Source of the DNA: Candidatus Uhrbacteria bacterium
GTDB lineage: Bacteria; Patescibacteriota; Patescibacteriia; JACQSD01
Length of the DNA: 5,917 bases
Direction of reading: 5' to 3'
NCBI GenBank assembly: GCA_016206165.1
Contig: JACQSD010000034.1
Location: 1 to 5,917 of the forward strand
Of this stretch, positions 5,801 through 5,917 are shown one piece after another (the stretch's first letter is position 1; the number at the start of each line of letters is the position of its first letter). The notes under the pieces were generated by a model. That model saw nothing but the letters and a program-made list of their open reading frames with translations. It ran no database searches and had not been told where the DNA came from. A program made the position numbers and the translations under genes.

Positions 5801-5916
5801 GAGGGGGAAGCGGGGGAGTTATGAGGATTAGTTAATAACCACAAAATCCGCTGCGTCACGACCGTCGTCTTTCCCGTCCCCGCGCCCGCAACAATAAGCA
5901 GCGGCCCATCCTTATG
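2815..5916 (-). CDS. UvrD/PcrA-type (SF1A) helicase fused to a RecB-family Fe-S nuclease; 5' end missing
   Basis: 1033 residues are visible; the frame stays open past the right edge, so the start and Q-motif are missing. Numbering begins at the first full codon (5916). Helicase motifs in order: Walker A AGAGTGKTT (10-18), Ia TFTDKAAEEM (65-74), II DEFQDT (270-275), III QAIYQWRGA (301-309), IV ENYRS, V HGAKGLE (653-659), VI YVAMTRAKH (R713). The C-terminal third is a PD-(D/E)XK nuclease (PDDEXK_1 type): GRTMH (H815), D922 in GTIDRID, DYK (D935, K937) and QLLIYQ (about 952-957). Cysteines C788, C1019, C1022 and C1028 (CPY; CxxC-x5-C) match the 4Fe-4S staple of AddB and related nucleases. Such fusions (compare mycobacterial AdnA/AdnB) unwind and resect broken DNA ends; that role here is inferred. 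The GTG at 5859 is not the start, since Walker A lies upstream of it. Five repeat-derived segments lie at about residues 32-49, 185-210, 419-431, 746-770 and 839-849, none covering a motif. The DUF721 gene follows 50 nt downstream. Confidence 0.95.
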   Translation of the reverse strand, partial: HKDGPLLIVAGAGTGKTTVVTQRILWLLTNPHNSPASPSYLKRGLGALQKGRVDVVKPENILAMTFTDKAAEEMVDRIDQLLPYGYTDLWVMTFHGFCERILKQHGLDIGIPNDFKLMNQTDAWFLVRKNLEEFSLDYYKPLGNPTKFIHALLQHFSRCKDEAVGPGEYLEYGKGLALNSDQETHNSPRPSYLKRGVPPLKVRGGEEELCNTDSKRINEIAEAYHVYQQQLLDNNALDFGDLLLYTLKLFRERPNILKQYQEQFKYVLVDEFQDTNWVQYELVKLLAAPRNNLTVVADDDQAIYQWRGASVSNVLRFKDDYPKSEQVVLVENYRSQQNILDTAYAFIQKNNPYRLEYQLSTVEDIVKHAKERGVALKNFKPINKKLKAMVGGEGVIEHIHAGTQEEEARMVVEKILELQRPDLRKSENRSLVSWSDFAILVRANSQANVFMRALDAADIPYQFMASEGLYAKPVVLDLLAYLRLLDNYHESPAVYRVLNWSVLGIAPGDIATLLQVARRKSWSLYEVLKQLQTIGGIAPDTRRRVTELLGWIERHRSLSRDKTAGQVLLAILEDTGYLKALTKASEKDRRALDAVGAIRQLYKKIEAFERTAKEPTVQHFMEYMDLALESGDEGSLEQDVESGPETVKILTVHGAKGLEFAHVFIVNLVELRFPSMDRKDPIQLPEALVKEIAPDADVHIQEERRLFYVAMTRAKHGLYFTSADDYGGTRKKKASRFLEEAGIASKQRATRSLQLATDRKPEARSQKPEAVHLPDQFSYTQLKAFETCPYQYRFAHILKIPVRGKGTFSFGRTMHLTLQRFFQGIIERNQQEQGTLFDARTEERKNRRTKALSVVDLLKIYDECWIDEWYESKAQKEEYREKGSAILKEFYAKHEGAWPTPQALEKSFMVKIGDVVLKGTIDRIDPLNDGVEIVDYKTGKPKSEMDGDTKEQLLIYQIAATEVLGEKPKFLSYWYFDNNSKVSFLGTAEEIEGVKAKIVATVDAMKTSDFAATPSPYVCKHCDFKEICEYRQI
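3371..3402. repeat. Octamer tandem array, 4 units, inside the nuclease domain
   Basis: Four 8-nt units start at 3371, 3379, 3387 and 3395: GTTCTTCT, GTTCTTTC, GTTCTTCC, GTTCTTGC. On the coding strand the consensus is GRAAGAAC, and it encodes part of DARTEERKNRRTKALS (about residues 839-849), a highly charged stretch between GRTMH/QRFF and the WIDEWYES segment. Eight is not a multiple of three, so each unit is read in a different phase and only three-unit changes preserve the frame. Confidence 0.8.
3608..3642. repeat. Heptamer array GCTTCTG, 4 perfect copies plus one degenerate, in the helicase-nuclease linker
   Basis: GCTTCTG repeats perfectly at 3608, 3615, 3622 and 3629, followed by GCTTTCG at 3636. 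It encodes the hydrophilic linker RKPEARSQKPEA between the helicase C-terminus and the nuclease start (PDQFSYTQLKAF). The exact identity of four copies suggests recent expansion or ongoing copy-number change, which would shift the frame unless it occurs in steps of three. Confidence 0.9.
3646..3680. repeat. Second, degenerate heptamer array, 5 units, next to the first
   Basis: Units from 3646: TGTAGCT, AGTTGCA, AGCTGCG, AGTAGCT, CGCTGCT. Position 2 is always G and positions 5-6 are always GC, so the 7-nt period holds over 35 nt despite divergence. It encodes SKQRATRSLQLAT in the same linker. Its sequence differs from the neighbouring GCTTCTG array, so these look like two separate array families side by side. 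Confidence 0.65.
4625..4661. repeat. Long hairpin (17-bp arms, 3-nt loop) inside the helicase gene
   Basis: The left arm (4625-4641, beginning AGAGACCGG, ending CTCCGA) pairs with the right arm (4645-4661, TCGGAG to CGGTCTCT) with one mismatch in 17 and a CTT loop. It encodes RPDLRKSENRSL, between VEKILEL and VSWSDFAILVRA, where related helicases carry a variable surface loop. It shares no sequence with the TAAGAGGGG palindromes at the other end of the gene, so it appears to be a different palindromic repeat family. Confidence 0.75.
5288..5364. repeat. 77-bp palindromic element, copy B, with terminal inverted repeats and two internal hairpins, inside the helicase gene
   Basis: The element starts CATAACTCC (5288-5296) and ends with its inverse GGAGTTATG (5356-5364). 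It holds two hairpins: 9-bp arms CCTCCCCTT/AAGGGGAGG (5303-5311/5317-5325) and CCCCTCTTA/TAAGAGGGG (5330-5338/5342-5350, loop AGA). It encodes HNSPRPSYLKRGVPPLKVRG plus an acidic EEEL (residues about 185-210), just before the SKRINEIAEAYHVYQQQLLDNNALDF block. The coding-strand sequence CTCATAACTCCCCC and the second hairpin are shared with copy A. No transposase is encoded, so it would have to be a non-autonomous or REP/MITE-like repeat. Confidence 0.85.
5772..5823. repeat. About 52-bp palindromic element, copy A, inside the helicase gene
   Basis: The outer arms TAACGCCCCC (5773-5782) and GGGGGAGTTA (5812-5821) are inverse with one mismatch. The inner hairpin has 10-bp arms CCCCCTCTTA/TAAGAGGGGG (5785-5794/5798-5807) around an AGA loop, the same core as copy B. 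It encodes HNSPASPSYLKRGLGAL (residues about 32-49), inserted between QRILWLL, right after Walker A, and VKPENILAMTFTDKAA (motif Ia), where UvrD/PcrA proteins normally have only a short turn. It has the same orientation and frame as copy B. Confidence 0.85.
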
Positions 5917-5917
5917 C

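Noticed and set aside
5857..5859. GTG as start of the helicase-nuclease
   Set aside because: The same frame continues upstream to the window edge and encodes Walker A (AGAGTGKTT), which is essential, so the real start is outside the window.

Overview
The window is almost fully coding and carries two convergent transcription units. The likely host is a Candidate Phyla Radiation (Patescibacteria, perhaps Parcubacteria-like) genome of roughly mid GC. This is an inference from four things: an RNase J with a long Arg-rich N-terminus, a one-polypeptide UvrD-type helicase with a C-terminal Fe-S nuclease, a stand-alone DUF721/DciA-like protein beside a small 4-TM protein, and 7-9 nt periodic repeats at gene borders. 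TAA, TAG and TGA all act as stops here, so there is no sign of UGA recoding. A species cannot be named.

Layout. Positions 3-1973 (+) encode a ribonuclease J of the beta-CASP metallo-beta-lactamase family; its 5' end lies at the window edge and may be incomplete. It is followed by a heptamer array, a clear intrinsic hairpin terminator (2007-2037) and a second heptamer array. From the right edge, leftward on the minus strand, lie a helicase-nuclease (2815 to beyond 5917, start missing, Walker A present), a DUF721/DciA-like protein (2468-2764) and a four-helix membrane protein (2062-2457). The last two are 10 nt apart. No stretch over 300 bases lacks a gene.

Function. RNase J would work in RNA maturation and decay. 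The helicase-nuclease looks like a double-strand-break end-processing enzyme (compare AddAB/AdnAB), and the DciA-like protein is related to loaders of the replicative helicase. The minus-strand unit therefore leans toward DNA replication and repair, plus an uncharacterised membrane protein.

The most striking thing is not a gene but repeat colonisation. The single helicase-nuclease gene holds at least five repeat-like insertions at loop or linker positions without losing its frame: two copies of one palindromic element in the same orientation and frame, an unrelated 17-bp hairpin, two adjoining heptamer arrays in the inter-domain linker, and an octamer array in the nuclease domain. Similar 7- and 9-nt arrays occupy every non-coding junction visible except the 10-nt one. 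Secondary points are an RNase J whose beta-CASP motif C His appears replaced by Tyr, a possible leaderless promoter, and an eight-T run that would fuse two reading frames if slipped.
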